From contig JALMLS010000461.1 of assembly GCA_038496445.1 (NCBI GenBank), positions 242,769-306,768 of the forward strand: 64,000 nt of DNA. Reading direction: 5' to 3'. The stretch's first letter is position 1; each line of letters begins with the position of its first letter. Under the pieces are notes generated by a model, which saw nothing but the letters and a program-made list of their open reading frames with translations, did not search any database and had not been told where the DNA came from. Below, piece after piece: positions 45,996-57,467 of this stretch. The translations under genes and the position numbers were made by a program. Origin of the DNA: Trichosphaerium sp. ATCC 40318. Taxonomy: Eukaryota; Discosea; Flabellinia; Trichosidae.

Positions 45996-48900
45996 ATGAA
46001 TGAACACGTGACGCTTGCTCTCCTACTCCTTATTGGTTTTACGGCAAGCATATATGCTGATCAACATACTTTCGATTGCCCAATGCGCCAAATGTTGCTC
46101 AAATACGCTATGAAGGCACAAGATGAGATTGCTTGTTATTTTTGAGTTTTGTATGTAGATACAGCCTTTTCGCACCAGAGAGAACTTTCAAGACATTGCC
46201 GATGCCCTGAATGGCGCACCAGAAGCCCAGGGCTGTAATATACAAGTTACATAGTTATTTTAGACCATCTTTGTGTCCTTAAAAAATATCACGTGACTAT
46301 TCCTTTTCCTTATTTTGGCATCTTTAGGTACCTTCCAATTTCAAGGGCAGACCATCTATTCATGCGTTTCCAAAGAAAGCACAAGAAACTTACTACGTTG
46401 ATGCTTTCAAAGGTACGTACAAAACTTAAAGGTTCGAATACAGTTTACAGCTTTGGCATTTTAGGAAGTGATACAAATACCGGCACAGCTGATAAACCAT
46501 TCAAAACGATTACTAAGGCCGTGAGTATAACCAAATCACCTAGCGCTGTTATAGTCCTTCGTGAAGGGACCTTCTATCTGAGCGAGTACGACCTTGCGTA
46601 CAGTACAAAATAACAGGTTTTAGTACAATTAATTTAGGTGTAAATAATAGCGGGTTGACAATTCAAAACTATCCAAACGAAAAGGTATGCACTCAACTAG
46701 ATTAAAACAAAGTCAAAAATTTTTTTTTATACAGGTTTGGATTAGTGGAGGAAAGCTTATCAAGCCAGAATGGAAGCCATACAAAGTATCAAACAATAAA
46801 ACTGCAACCATAGAATATGGTGAGAATAATATAGACGGACAAGCACACTCGAAGACAAACGGAACGACCATAATGTACAAACCAAATACTCAACATTTTT
46901 TCTCACGTAATCCAGCTATTTGGGGTTATATAACAGTACAGAAGCTTGCGAAGCTGCTTGTTTATCATGGAAAAAGTGTGTACACGTTCTATTAAATGCC
47001 CTTATCACTATAGGTGTAAATCATTCACATACCATACTACAGCGCTCAAGAACGAATGGTCCAGGCAGTGTTTTGCTAGAACAGATTGTGCGGCTATAGT
47101 TTTTCTATTGTTTTTTGCTTATGTTTGTTCTACAAGCTGTATGGAAACCTGGACGGGAATCTAATATCAATAGTGGTAGAGTAAAGCCAGGATATAACAT
47201 CTACGTTGCATCTCTGAGGTGTGGATGTTTTAATCCTTACACATTTCCTGTTCTCCTTATTCTGACACAGTTACAGTAAACTTGATGATATCAGCGGTTT
47301 GAGAATAAATGGAAAGCGAGCTACAAGGGCGCGCTATCCCAACGCTAATCCAGGTAACGTAGGTGATGCAAACGAATTTACTAACAACACGTGTTGCAGA
47401 ACTCAGTTTTGGTTCCTCTTTGAGAGTAAGCTCCTGGTTGAAGCCTTCACTTCCTAGTGGCCCTGATCATGTTGTTAACCCAAAAGCACCGTACAGAAAC
47501 ACCTCTGACTTGTTTCAAGAGTACACTCTAGGTATAGGTGGTAATTGTGAACGCTTTACACCTCAGTCAGGTATGTTGCTCTGTGCTGGCATGCCGAGTT
47601 TTATTGTTGAGTGTTTTCCGTATCACGTATTGACATACCTAATAGGTTATTGGTGTGCTCCTAGCAAGGCTGGTAATTTATACACGTAGGTGCTTCTTAG
47701 ACAACTAACCATTCATTATACTACCCAATAAAAAAACTTCTTGCTAACAGCTATAGGCTACCAGGTGGTATGGTTGCTGGAAACAATATACTACCAAACT
47801 CTCCCTATAAAAATGCATCTAACGCTTTGGTACACGTGTGGCATCCTGCAGGTTGGTCTACATGGATGTTCGAGGTACTATGAGAACACACAGGCTTTAT
47901 TTGTTCTAATAGTTTTGTAGCTTGAAAGCTACGAGGCTGCGAGTGGTACTTTCCGATTCTCTAAAGGTGGTTTTCAAGGAGGTCGCGGTAGTGACCACGG
48001 CGGAGATTTCTATATTGAGAACGTGTTTGAGGAGTTAGATGCCGAAAACGAGTGGTTTTTTGATACAGAAAGTAAATTGTTATACCTTTGGTACAACGGT
48101 ACTGGCATGCCTCCTAGTGACACTGTATTTGAAATTACAAATATCAAGGTACTTTATTAATATCTACAGGCGTTGCTAACTCTTGTTTGAACAGACCTTG
48201 ATCAGTTTCAAAGGAACACAAGAGAAACCAGTATCTAAAGTAACTATCAGAGGAGTAGGATTCAAAGACGCTGCTTATACATATATGGATCCTCATGGTA
48301 TGCCTTCTGGAGGTGATTGGGCACTTCAACGATATGGAGCATTATTTTTTGAAGGCACGTACTGGGAGATCTATGACATGAACGCATAAACATTCTGATA
48401 GGTACAAGAAATTGCACTATTGAATCTTGCATGTTTTCTCGTCTTGATGGTAATGCTGTGATGATATCTGGGTATAACAGATACACCACTATTAAAAAGA
48501 ACGAATTTGTGTGGATCGGAGACTCTGCCATTGCCTCTTGGGGATACACTGAAGGTAATTTGGGAAAAAAAAAGTACTATTAGTACTAACTTCAAAATGT
48601 AGGTGCAAAAGACGGCATGGGTTGGGATGGTACTGCTGGAAACCAACCGAGATTCAACCAGATTATTGATAATCTCGTTCATGAGCTTGGCATTTGGGTA
48701 CAGTTTTTATTGAGGTGTTGCTTCTGAGTGCTGATTTGTGGTTTCTAGGAAAAGCAATCTTCTCTTTATTTTCAAGCCAAATCTTGTCAAAACACTTTAA
48801 GAGGAAATATCTTCTATAATGGCCCACGTGCGGGTATAAACTTTAATGACGGATTTGGAGGTGGTAGTTTATTGACAGAAAACATACTATTCAATACATG

Positions 48901-49819
48901 CAGAGAATCAGGGGACCATGTACGCTTCATTTCTTTTAGTGTTTTGTGGTATTTTAAGTTCCAAATCAACGTCCTAACTTAGCGTTATAGGGGCCATTCA
49001 ATAGCTGGGATCGTCAAGTATGTTGTAAAATTGGTATTTCGTATCTATTTAATCCTTTTCCAAGGTATACGTCACAAAGGTCAACTCAACAGTACCCACA
49101 CCAGTGAAAGCTTATGATGAGATTTCATTAAATTTTATAATTGCAAACTACAACAGGTACTGTAAACATCCCTGTTCCGACGGCTACTCACTAATTTTTA
49201 AGCATCTTTGGTATTGATAACGACGATGGATCTTGTTACTATAAGACACATCATAACTTCTTTGCATATGGGCTTGGTGGTGGTATGAAGGTAAGTTTGT
49301 GGCTAAAAGCCTTCTTAATCGTTTTTATCTTCATCCTGTACCGGGTATAACTGTTATCTAGGATCATGTAGGTGGGCATGATAACCACCACTATTACAAT
49401 GTATATGCTTTTATGCCTGTTGGATTTCATATTGGCAACCACTTGGTTGGTCATGGCGACTATTTCTACAACGTACAGGGACTTTGTTTTCCATTTTGGG
49501 GTAGTTTTTAAGCAGGCTTAGAACTACTTGGTACAAACTAAAGATGGTGTTTATGGTGATACAAAATGTACAGGACCTGGATCAGTGACTGTAGTTCACG
49601 ACAACAGAGTGTTTACACCAACAGGAAAGGTAACAAAAGAAATGAGGGAAAAAAACTGAATTCTGCTTTTATTCTGTATCTAAAAGCGATTAGGTCGAGG
49701 AATGCGGTATGTCACTTGAAGCGTGGCAAAAATTAGGACATGATCCTGGAACCACTGCTGCTCCAACACCACCTGACTCTGATATTTTGGCTGAAATATC
49801 TAAGACCTTGAGCATATGA
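45996..49819 (+). CDS. Secreted right-handed beta-helix protein
   Basis: Many exons, roughly 900 residues. ATG 45996 starts a signal peptide (LALLLLIGFTASIYA). Around 46380-46600 the module YYVDAFKGSDTNTGTADKPF and FKTITKAV marks the start of a pectate-lyase-like solenoid (DUF1565-type entry). Later coils include GALFFEGTRNCTIESC, MFSRLDGNAVMISGYNRYTT and NEFVWIGDSAIASWGYT, with the Asn/Gly turns of parallel beta-helices. Such proteins bind or cleave polysaccharides; no catalytic set can be assigned. Introns at 46116-46158 and 48355-48401 use GC donors, both needed to keep frame. Confidence 0.78.
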
Positions 49820-50160
49820 AATAAACAAGCCTTCTTCCAACTGTTCTGGTTTTGTTAAAACTGTTTCATGGATACTAGTTGCAATTCGTTGACCTAGGTG
49901 TACAAACTATACCACTTCCCAATTAATCAATTCAATATGTATACAACTATTTAGGATGTGGTGATGTCAGCAAACTGTTATTGCCATTGCTCGGATGGTT
50001 AATCTTATTTTCTTTGAAACAAAATGGGCCTGTTTCATCTTTCTAAAGTACTTTCTAATATCTAGCAACTCGGGATGGCACTCATGTGCTTACTATGAAG
50101 GGACTAAGTATCATTAGAAACCGGATACAGATTAATATAAATTTTTACCTATTGTGTACA
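49820..50160. other. Intergenic or 3' part of the filamin-type gene
   Basis: No exon was assigned with confidence; the last exon of the minus-strand filamin-repeat gene may extend here. Confidence 0.3.
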
Positions 50161-51571
50161 TTACTGCCCTCTCGTTTTACCTATTGTGAGTCTATAAACA
50201 AAGAACATAACAAGAAAAAAAGTAGCACAAACCTCAATCGTGTACTTTTCATTAGCTTCTCTGAATGTAATTGAGACGGTGTATGTCCCGTTTTTATTGT
50301 CTTTAATTGAAGGCTTTGAGAATGTACCTTGTGGCCCTGAGATACCGATCTTAAAGTATAATCTGATAAGCGGACAATGACTGAAACGGGATAAAAACGA
50401 AAAGTACATTAAATGTATCACCGCCAACATCAACATTATAACCTTCCGCATCTACTGCTATTATAGTAAAATCATACAAACTATTAGACTGTGCTCTTTT
50501 ATTAGCACTTATTGTGCTGCGAGCACTAGGTCCTGGAAAGAAGGTAAGAAAGGTAAATCAATGCATTTAGCTTAGCAGAAAACGTGTCATTGCCTTAAAA
50601 GCGTACTTGAAGAAGCAGTTACAACTTGAGACTGCTGTGTTACTAAGTTTCCTTTATACATAATATCAAGAGCATAACAACCTGTATGATTATTAAAACT
50701 CCACGTGATAGGAAAGTTAAAAAAATAAGAAAAATGTACGAAAGACAATTTCCGTTAAACAAGCCGGAAGAAAAACAAAGTACCTGGCCTTGACACTCTA
50801 TAAGACACTTTGAATTTTTGATTAACGCCTGAAATATGTGCTCCTATACTTTGATTATTACCTCCACGTAGTTCAACTGATAAATCAGTTGTACATACAT
50901 TACCTAAAACTGTTTTTAATGTCACAAAGAAATTAAAGGCTTACGATCAGATACAAGCTCAAACTCTGTATTCTCATTAATACGACAACAACGTATTCCA
51001 GATCCGCTCATATTGAAGTTTACTGGCGTTGCATCTACAGAGCGTTAAGTGAAACTGCTTTGGCTTGAATATTGTAAAGTGACTTTGGTAGATAGACGAT
51101 GGATGGCGTCGTTCTGAGTTTGATGTTTGCTTGTGATGTTTTATACCTGCATTGGGGTTGCTTGTTGTAATATCAGAGCGTACATCGAACTGATGCTCCA
51201 TAACTAATTCAGAGCCCATCTTTAGGCGTGTGACGTAAACTCCAGTCCTTTGTGGCCGAAAACTGAAGTTGTAAGTTCCTACAGACTGTAAACGCTCTGA
51301 TAACACGTAAAAGCATATAAAAACGCGACTGCTATGATTTGTCGGCGCTAGTAGACTAACCTGTATTTGTTCTTGTCAAATTCAGTGTATGAGCTTCGGC
51401 ACCCGATATATACGCTCTGTAATACGTATGAGTACATTTCTTAAACGCTAGTAACGTTTTTGCACTTACTGAAGTGGAGAGCCGCTGTGATCAATTTTTG
51501 TTCCGTTTTCTGTCTTTGTAGAGACTTCAAACCGTGCAGTATTACCAACACCCATTCTTTCTGGTCCAGCC
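50161..51571 (-). CDS. Filamin-type immunoglobulin repeat protein
   Basis: About nine exons on the minus strand. The most upstream clear exon (51571-51475) starts MAGPERMGVGNTARFEV; later exons give VGTYNFSFRPQRTGVYVT, TPVNFNMSGSGIR with NTEFELVSD, and near the end KPSIKDNKNGTYTVSITF. Strand order A (GP..), C/D (NTARFEV) and F/G (NGTYTVSI) is that of filamin/ABP280 Ig repeats, about three of them. No actin-binding domain was seen. Both ends of the gene are uncertain: a further 5' exon with a signal peptide or an actin-binding part could lie at 51600-51900. Confidence 0.65.
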
Positions 51572-52259
51572 ATGTAATATAGCGTGCGCGTTGTCTAAAT
51601 ACATGTCAACAACGTAGACGGGAACATAAACGTGTTGAACAGACCATTGTTTTGAGTATACTGTATTTGGAAAGTATTTTTATTGTGAACTCGAACTTAA
51701 TCAGAAAAAGGCACCTCTACATTACTATGGACAGCACAAAAACGGCACGTGCTTCCGTTTACGACAATAATGGCCTTGTACTTTGAATTTGTAGAATGGC
51801 CTTTTTTTTGCTCGAGTTTTCGGTCAATAATGTGTAAAATACGCTATTTCAAGCATGCCTTTGTTCTTTTGTGCGTAACGCTTCTGTGTGGTTGTGCAAC
51901 AGTACATAAGCGCTGAGAAATTCATGATTTGTGGGATGTAAAACAGTCTTAGTTATTGTAAAAAGTACTTTTTGAAAGACGAGCGCGGACATCCTTCGGT
52001 TTGTTGCAACACCAAACCGAAGGTACACTAAAAGCCCCGTGAATGTGCTGTAGCTACACTACATAGGTTCTTACCATCGCAGTGTTCACCAAAGACTAGG
52101 CTTCAACTAAATCACGTGATTTCAAAAAAAAAAAAAAAACTGGTTAAGTATGAGCCTACAGTATGATCAGTATACTGTGTACAACAGAAATACCTTTTTA
52201 TGTTGATTAAGTAACTTTGTGTCCCACGTCAAACCCTATCTATTTCTACACAACGAATC
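51572..52259. other. Intergenic between divergent filamin-type and surface-protein genes
   Basis: No confident exon. Contains CACGTG at about 51747 and 52113 and a poly-A run at about 52124. Confidence 0.4.
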
Positions 52260-53987
52260 ATGGCGTACCTCGCGTTATTCTTCGTTGTAGGCTGTATACT
52301 TAGCTTTCCTACTTATACAGGCGCACAACCAAGTCCACCGCAACCCCCAGAGCCGCCAACACCTTCAAACACAACGATTGCTCCATCACAACCTACAACA
52401 GCGTCACCTACGACAGAATCGCCTTCTGAAGCGCCTAGTGATGCCCCAACGACGTTACAACCAACGACAGCGTCACCAACGACTGTATCTCCAACATCAG
52501 CGCCACCAACGCAAATGCCATCAACTCTACCACCAGTAACATCCCCACCTATGACGTTGTCTCCCACAACGTTACCACCAACGGAAGAGCCAACTGTAGC
52601 ACCAACAGATCCTTCATCAGTAACAACACAAACGCTGAAGACAAAGGAGAGGTTTATCTTTACGAGAAACGTGCTGCCAGAAGTTATACGTGTTTCAGAT
52701 ATTTTATCGAACGGACACATTGTTATTTTGACGTCTGCCCAATGTAGCGTTTTTAGTATAGAAGGAACACTATCACTTGTTGCTCAGAATCACTTACAAA
52801 TACTAAAGAATTACACAGGCGCCGTACCTGTTCGTATGGTGGCTTTAGCGTCTTCAAGGTTTCTTGTGTTTTTTAACTATCCTGGAGTTTTACAAGTTTT
52901 TGATGGAAATTGTAACCCATTGACACCTCCTACTTTAATTGAGGAAGACGGTACTTCCGTACAAACAGCACCTAATCTACAGCTTGGTATACAGTATAAT
53001 GGTAACGTTATAGTTCCTTTTGAGAAAGTTGTCGGACAAGATAAAAATAGCGAACAGGTTTTTTTTAAGATATTTAATGGTTTGACACTTAACAGCATTA
53101 CTGAGTCGATTCAAATTGGCGATGACGGTGATAACGAACTCAATACAGATGCTCATATAATAACACAGACTGATGATAGTTTCGTTATAGCATGGAATTG
53201 GAGAAACAAGACAGTAGAGGCTGAAAATCCTTCAAGAGTTAAATTCTCCGTTTTTAACAAAAACGGACAAGAAATTATTCACAGACAATTGACGGCTTAC
53301 AGCGAAACATCACCTGCCCTCGCTTTGACCCAAACAGGTTTTATGGTAGGCGAGATTAATGGAGAAGACTTGTTAGTTCTTAGATACTTCTCAAGCAAAG
53401 GAGAAGAGGACACTGCGGTTCCTGTTGTTGAACTAAAAATGTCACCTGCTTTCGGAAATCAAAAGGTTTTATCAACTCGCATCAGTGATGTATTGACATT
53501 ATTCTACTATAAAGCTACAGGCTTTGATCATTATAACGGATACTTAGTATCAGATTACGGAAGTAAGTCTCCTGAAATCGAGAAGATAATGGAAGGAGAT
53601 TTTGATGAAGATGGACAAACAATACATCAAAAGTTTCGTAAAATATTCTCGATTTATGGACATGCACCTGGAAACAATGTTTTGGACGTCTTGTCAGTTG
53701 AATCCCTTTCAACCGCACCATCTGCCTTCTCTGTGGTCAATGTTACTCTCGCCCCAACATCAGTACCTAGTCAAATTCCTAGAATACCTACAGCTCAAGC
53801 TCCTTCAAGAAGCAAAGCACTTACAATTGCTTGGGGAGTTATTGGTGTTATTTCAGTATTGGCTTTTATTGCCGCTGTTCTGGCCTTTGTTAGTTATTTA
53901 GTATACAAGAAATTTGGTAATCGTCAAGAAAGAATATACGTTTCAGCTCTTGGTGGTAACGAAGAATTACAAGACAGATTACTTTAA
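52260..53987 (+). CDS. Type I membrane protein with Pro/Thr stalk and propeller-like ectodomain
   Basis: One uninterrupted exon of 575 codons. Residues 1-22 are a signal peptide (MAYLALFFVVGCILSFPTYT). Residues 23-125 form a Pro/Thr/Ser stalk of PTTASPTT and PTTLPPT units, probably O-glycosylated. Residues about 130-490 repeat strands such as NGHIVILTS, SRFLVFF, NGNVIVPF, DDSFVIAWNW and TGFMVGEING, suggesting a beta-propeller. A second Pro-rich spacer leads to the membrane helix VIGVISVLAFIAAVLAFVSY and a 30-residue tail ending RLL. Probably a surface adhesion or recognition protein. Lack of introns is exceptional for a gene of this length here. Confidence 0.88.
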   Translation: MAYLALFFVVGCILSFPTYTGAQPSPPQPPEPPTPSNTTIAPSQPTTASPTTESPSEAPSDAPTTLQPTTASPTTVSPTSAPPTQMPSTLPPVTSPPMTLSPTTLPPTEEPTVAPTDPSSVTTQTLKTKERFIFTRNVLPEVIRVSDILSNGHIVILTSAQCSVFSIEGTLSLVAQNHLQILKNYTGAVPVRMVALASSRFLVFFNYPGVLQVFDGNCNPLTPPTLIEEDGTSVQTAPNLQLGIQYNGNVIVPFEKVVGQDKNSEQVFFKIFNGLTLNSITESIQIGDDGDNELNTDAHIITQTDDSFVIAWNWRNKTVEAENPSRVKFSVFNKNGQEIIHRQLTAYSETSPALALTQTGFMVGEINGEDLLVLRYFSSKGEEDTAVPVVELKMSPAFGNQKVLSTRISDVLTLFYYKATGFDHYNGYLVSDYGSKSPEIEKIMEGDFDEDGQTIHQKFRKIFSIYGHAPGNNVLDVLSVESLSTAPSAFSVVNVTLAPTSVPSQIPRIPTAQAPSRSKALTIAWGVIGVISVLAFIAAVLAFVSYLVYKKFGNRQERIYVSALGGNEELQDRLL

Positions 53988-54273
53988 AAACAAGAAGTTC
54001 AAAAAAAAAAACCAAGAATAAACAAAATTAACTGCTGCTGATAACAGTTTTGCCTGTACCCGTCTTTAGTCTGATTAAAACCATACGATTGTAAGCATTA
54101 TACAATGGATCCTTGATCATTGTTTAAAAGATACTGTGGAACACTTGTTGCTATTTACTTGCTTGTTCTGCTTGCTTATAGTTTAGTACGACGTAAAAGT
54201 TGGCCAAGAATAAAGAGAGAAATGCAAGGCGGAAATTCGCCACATCGAAGTTTATTAGGTCAGGTAAATTCAT

Positions 54274-54961
54274 CTAATTTACGAGGTCATAAAGGTGGTC
54301 CTGAATTCTATGTTTGTTTTTTAGCATGAACTGACGATGCTTCACAATTTTTAGAGTTGTTTCGTTTGATATCTTACCCCACTCTGGCAGTATCTTAGAA
54401 AGGTTTCTACTGGCCCACTTAATGTATCGTTCGTCGATATCATAGCTTATGATTTCCAGAACAACAAGGAATTCTACAAAAGCAGTGAGTTTAAAAAAAA
54501 AACCCAAGGTGTGCAAATACCTATTTTTGGTGAGCTTGCTCGAATATAAGCCATCAGTACTTCCTCCATTTCCTTCATTTGATACTCGTGAACAAGTGGA
54601 AGTATTGAAACAACTAGATCATCGGTTACGGTTGTCCAGGGAGGATTCATCGCTGCTATCAAAGCATGAACATTTTTATATTTTTTCTCCTAATGTATGA
54701 ATGAATCAAAATTCGTTTTTTAACAACAACCTAAGGCCTTAAAAAACGTACCTTGAGCGTTATTTTCTTCGTTGTTCCCTCCTTCATTTCAGAAGATAAC
54801 ATGGCTCTAAACACTGGAGATGATTCAATCAATAACGATGATAGACCAAAAATGCTTTTTCCACCTACACAAATCTCTACAGGATAAGGAACTACAAAAT
54901 CTCTGAGAGAACACGGTAGGGGTGTGGTAGTAGTAGATGAACTGTCTTCAGCTGTGGCCAT
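54274..54961 (-). CDS. BTB-domain protein
   Basis: Three exons in phase (54961-54752, 54689-54521, 54473-54274), 192 residues. The N-terminal part, VEICVGGKSIFGLSSLLIES followed by SPVFRAMLSSEMKE, is a BTB core. The middle exon (LVVSILPLVHEYQMKEMEEV) completes the BTB and the last exon is a helical BACK-like region (KWASRNLSKILPEW). BTB proteins dimerise and often serve as Cullin-3 adaptors. No kelch or MATH partner domain follows, so the substrate part is missing or is the C-terminal helix bundle. Confidence 0.85.
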
Positions 54962-55363
54962 GATAATACAATTTCGGTAATAATCGATTTATAAAAAGGG
55001 TCAGTTCCGAGCAAAGGAACTGGACTTAAATAACGTGCAGAATGGAATTGACTACTTATTAGGTGAGAAATTTTCTCTGGAGATCGTCTCAAATTACAAG
55101 ACTAAATTCAAGTTACCAGTCTTTTGTGTTTACATTGAATACAGACCTGTATTTTTTAAAAAGTCCAGTATCTGGTGCTCGGAACTGCCCTCCAACTTTC
55201 TATTCGAACAAACTGGCAAAAATCTCAATTTATTAAACATAGAGAGTGTCAAGTATAGGGCTCCCCACCAACCTTCTAAAAGAGAGCGTAGAATGCCGTT
55301 AGTCTTTGGCTCAGTATCTTAGTAATGTCATAACCGAGACAACAATGCCAACAACTGACAGTT
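54962..55363. other. Intergenic, 0.4 kb
   Basis: An open plus-strand frame (55035-55322) lacks an ATG at its start and any family signal; treated as non-coding. Confidence 0.4.
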
Positions 55364-55993
55364 TTAAATGATTTCGCCATAATGCTCATGCCACATTTTT
55401 TTGATATCTCCTTTATCATACGCAATCAACTTCACTACTCTTCCATCCTTAGCGAACTCTTTAGATTCTCCATCCGGCTTATCATCATCATACATAACAC
55501 GTGTTCTTACTCCACCAGTAGTAAAATAAGTAGTTTGTACACCTTTCTTTTTACCGAGGTTGTAAAAACACTCAAAACGCAATTGACCCGTGTTATGCCA
55601 CATTCTCCATTCACCGTGCTTTTTACCCTTTTTATAGCTGAAACTAAGACGTATCTGTCCATTATCATACCATTTAGAGTATGTACCGTCCTGTAGACCA
55701 TTTTTATAGCTAGTTTCAGATAAAATAGTGCCTTCCTTATTGTACGACTTGAAACATCCGTTTTTCAGACCGTTTGTAAAGTTACCCTTCTCGCGCCTGT
55801 AAACACCATGTTCTGTGACAGATTTAACGATTTCGCCATGTTTTTGATATTTCTCGTTAAAATGCGTTGAAAAAGCAGTTTGACGGCATAGTAGAGGCCA
55901 TTTAACGTATATTTTAAAGTCGTAGTCAAACATCATGTGGTATATCTCCATTGGTAATATTAAAGCAGCTGGTGCGTTCGTTTGCGTGGACAT
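55364..55993 (-). CDS. F-box-like plus YwqK-type MORN protein, intronless
   Basis: A single 209-codon exon, start ATG 55993. The N terminus, ALILPMEIYHMMFDY, is F-box-like. From about residue 60 units such as GNFTNGLKNGCFKSY, SYKNGLQDGTYSKWYDNGQI and SYKKGKKHGEWRMWHNTGQL repeat with a 22-24 residue period, the YwqK/MORN_2 pattern. Such F-box/MORN_2 proteins occur in amoebae and in their giant viruses. It may act as a ubiquitin-ligase adaptor. It shares the intronless state with the F-box/LRR gene at 18831. Confidence 0.8.
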   Translation of the reverse strand: MSTQTNAPAALILPMEIYHMMFDYDFKIYVKWPLLCRQTAFSTHFNEKYQKHGEIVKSVTEHGVYRREKGNFTNGLKNGCFKSYNKEGTILSETSYKNGLQDGTYSKWYDNGQIRLSFSYKKGKKHGEWRMWHNTGQLRFECFYNLGKKKGVQTTYFTTGGVRTRVMYDDDKPDGESKEFAKDGRVVKLIAYDKGDIKKMWHEHYGEII

Positions 55994-56163
55994 AACGTTA
56001 CGCTTGGTTTATTCTATTAAAATGGAGGAGGACAAGTCAGAGCACTAACTTAACCATTCTGCTAATTTTAGTAAAACCTCACTCAATACAATCATATCAT
56101 TTGGTGGAACTGCACATCAAGCTCACAGCTGAGAAGTTTATTATGTTCTTTTCCATATTGTAC

Positions 56164-57353
56164 TTACAAACCAAGACTCGCTATGAAGACAAGGCACACC
56201 AGAGTGCTGGACAAGATCAACTTTCTTGCCGATGATCGGCTTTTTGTTGGGGCAATAGTAGGTTGTGTTGGAGGTAGAGGTGTTAAAACAATCCCTGTAG
56301 GAGCTATGGTTGAGGGAGACAGAGTGGTTGGAGGCAGTGTGGTTGGAGGCAGCGTGGTTGGTGGCAGTGTGGTTGGAGGCAGAGTGGTTGGAGGCAGCGT
56401 GGTTGGAGGCAGTGTGGTTGGTGACAGCGTGGTTGGCGGCAGTGTGGTTGGTGGCAGTGTGGTTGGTGGCAGTGTGGTTGGTGGCGGTGTAGGTGGTGAT
56501 GTAGTCGGTGGTAGTGTCGTCGGAGGTATTGTAGTTGGGAGTGGTGTTGTTGGCGGTGCTGTTGTTGGATTTGGCGTTGGCGGTACAGTTGTCGGTGGTG
56601 ATGTAGTCGGTGGTAGTGTTGTTGGTGGTAATGTAGTCGGTGGTGGTATGTATGAGAAAGCAACTGTAGTTGAACCAACAATCGTAGCTTGGGAAGGAAC
56701 CGTAAAGCTTAAAAAACAAAAATTAGCTAATTACTGTTTTCCAAAAATAGCTAGAAAATTAACTCACGTGAACGATGTAGAATTGAATGATATGTCAGTT
56801 GGGGGGGTAGTCATATTAGATGATAAAAAAGTAAACGCTAAAACCGTGTTAGCAGCTAATGAAGTCGAAATTTAGAAAACTTCCAAGAAAAAGTTCTTTT
56901 TTGAAAATGAACTTCAAATTAGTGTTGCAATGGAAATATAGCCTATGGTTGTACCTGTGACGACTGGTTGATCAAATACACAGGTCAAAACAATGTCACT
57001 TCCCGAAACCGTACTGGTTACAACTTGTATTGACAAAGTGAACCGCGTTAACTCAATATTAACTATATACGTTTCACTTGTTTCTGTGCTTATATATTCT
57101 GCAGCTGTATCACTCACGTTGAAGTTTGGGTTGTTTGGTTCCACTGAGTTTGATAGTAGATTAAATGTATTAGCTACAAACTCGCATGTGCCTGTATCCC
57201 CCACACCTGATCAATATTTAGTTTTTGCGGCTTGTAGTTGCAACAAGTTAATTGCTTTTCGTTTTCTCTGTTGTCAGCAAGCTGAATGTTTTACTTACTT
57301 ATTGAATATGCTATAGGGAGTAAGAAGCATATAAATACAAGGGCTTTAATCAT
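56164..57353 (-). CDS. GPI-anchored surface protein with PPTTL-repeat stalk
   Basis: Four exons in phase: 57353-57299 (signal peptide MIKALVFICFLLPIAYSI), 57206-56955, 56855-56768, 56707-56164; about 310 residues. The ectodomain looks like a small beta-sandwich (FTLSIQVVTSTVSGSDIVLT, TVLAFTFLSS). Exon 4 encodes about 25 tandem PPTTL/PPTTS units, then a basic hinge and a terminal hydrophobic segment KLILSSTLVCLVFIASLGL with no cytoplasmic tail, the signature of a GPI-attachment signal. The opposite strand is open over the repeat (VVGGS frame), but only this frame joins a signal peptide. Repeats of 15 bp make the stalk length likely to vary between alleles. Confidence 0.85.
56310..56650. repeat. 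15-bp minisatellite encoding PPTTL units
   Basis: About 20 tandem copies of GTGGTTGGAGGCAGT and close variants (plus-strand reading), in phase with codons of the GPI-anchored protein. Confidence 0.9.
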
Positions 57354-57467
57354 AATGAAGGTTGTGATAAATAAACGTGAAGTAATTGAAAAAACTACAA
57401 AAAATATTCAGTATTTTTCTGTTGCAAACTACAAACATAATATCGTTCTCTAGCCACAGTACATGCG

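Noticed and set aside
50360-50395. CGGACAAT next to GACTGAAACGG, resembling the TA-MITE end
   Set aside because: The two pieces are in the wrong order and there is no second end; probably chance or too decayed to claim.
52313-52720. Minus-strand 135-codon Gly/Val-rich ORF
   Set aside because: Shadow of the Pro/Thr stalk of the 575-residue surface protein.
54120-54329. Short plus-strand ORF with a hydrophobic N terminus
   Set aside because: Starts at TTG right after a stop, has no ATG, and overlaps the last exon of the BTB gene.
55035-55322. Plus-strand 95-codon ORF
   Set aside because: Starts at GTG, no splice partners, no family signal.
56304-56719. Minus-strand ORFs rich in TNHTA or HCHQP repeats
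   Set aside because: Alternative frames of the same minisatellite without start, signal peptide or phase-compatible exons.
56183-56875. Plus-strand 230-codon ORF with VVGGS repeats
   Set aside because: It is the antisense of the PPTTL repeat; only the minus-strand frame links to a signal peptide and GPI-like end.
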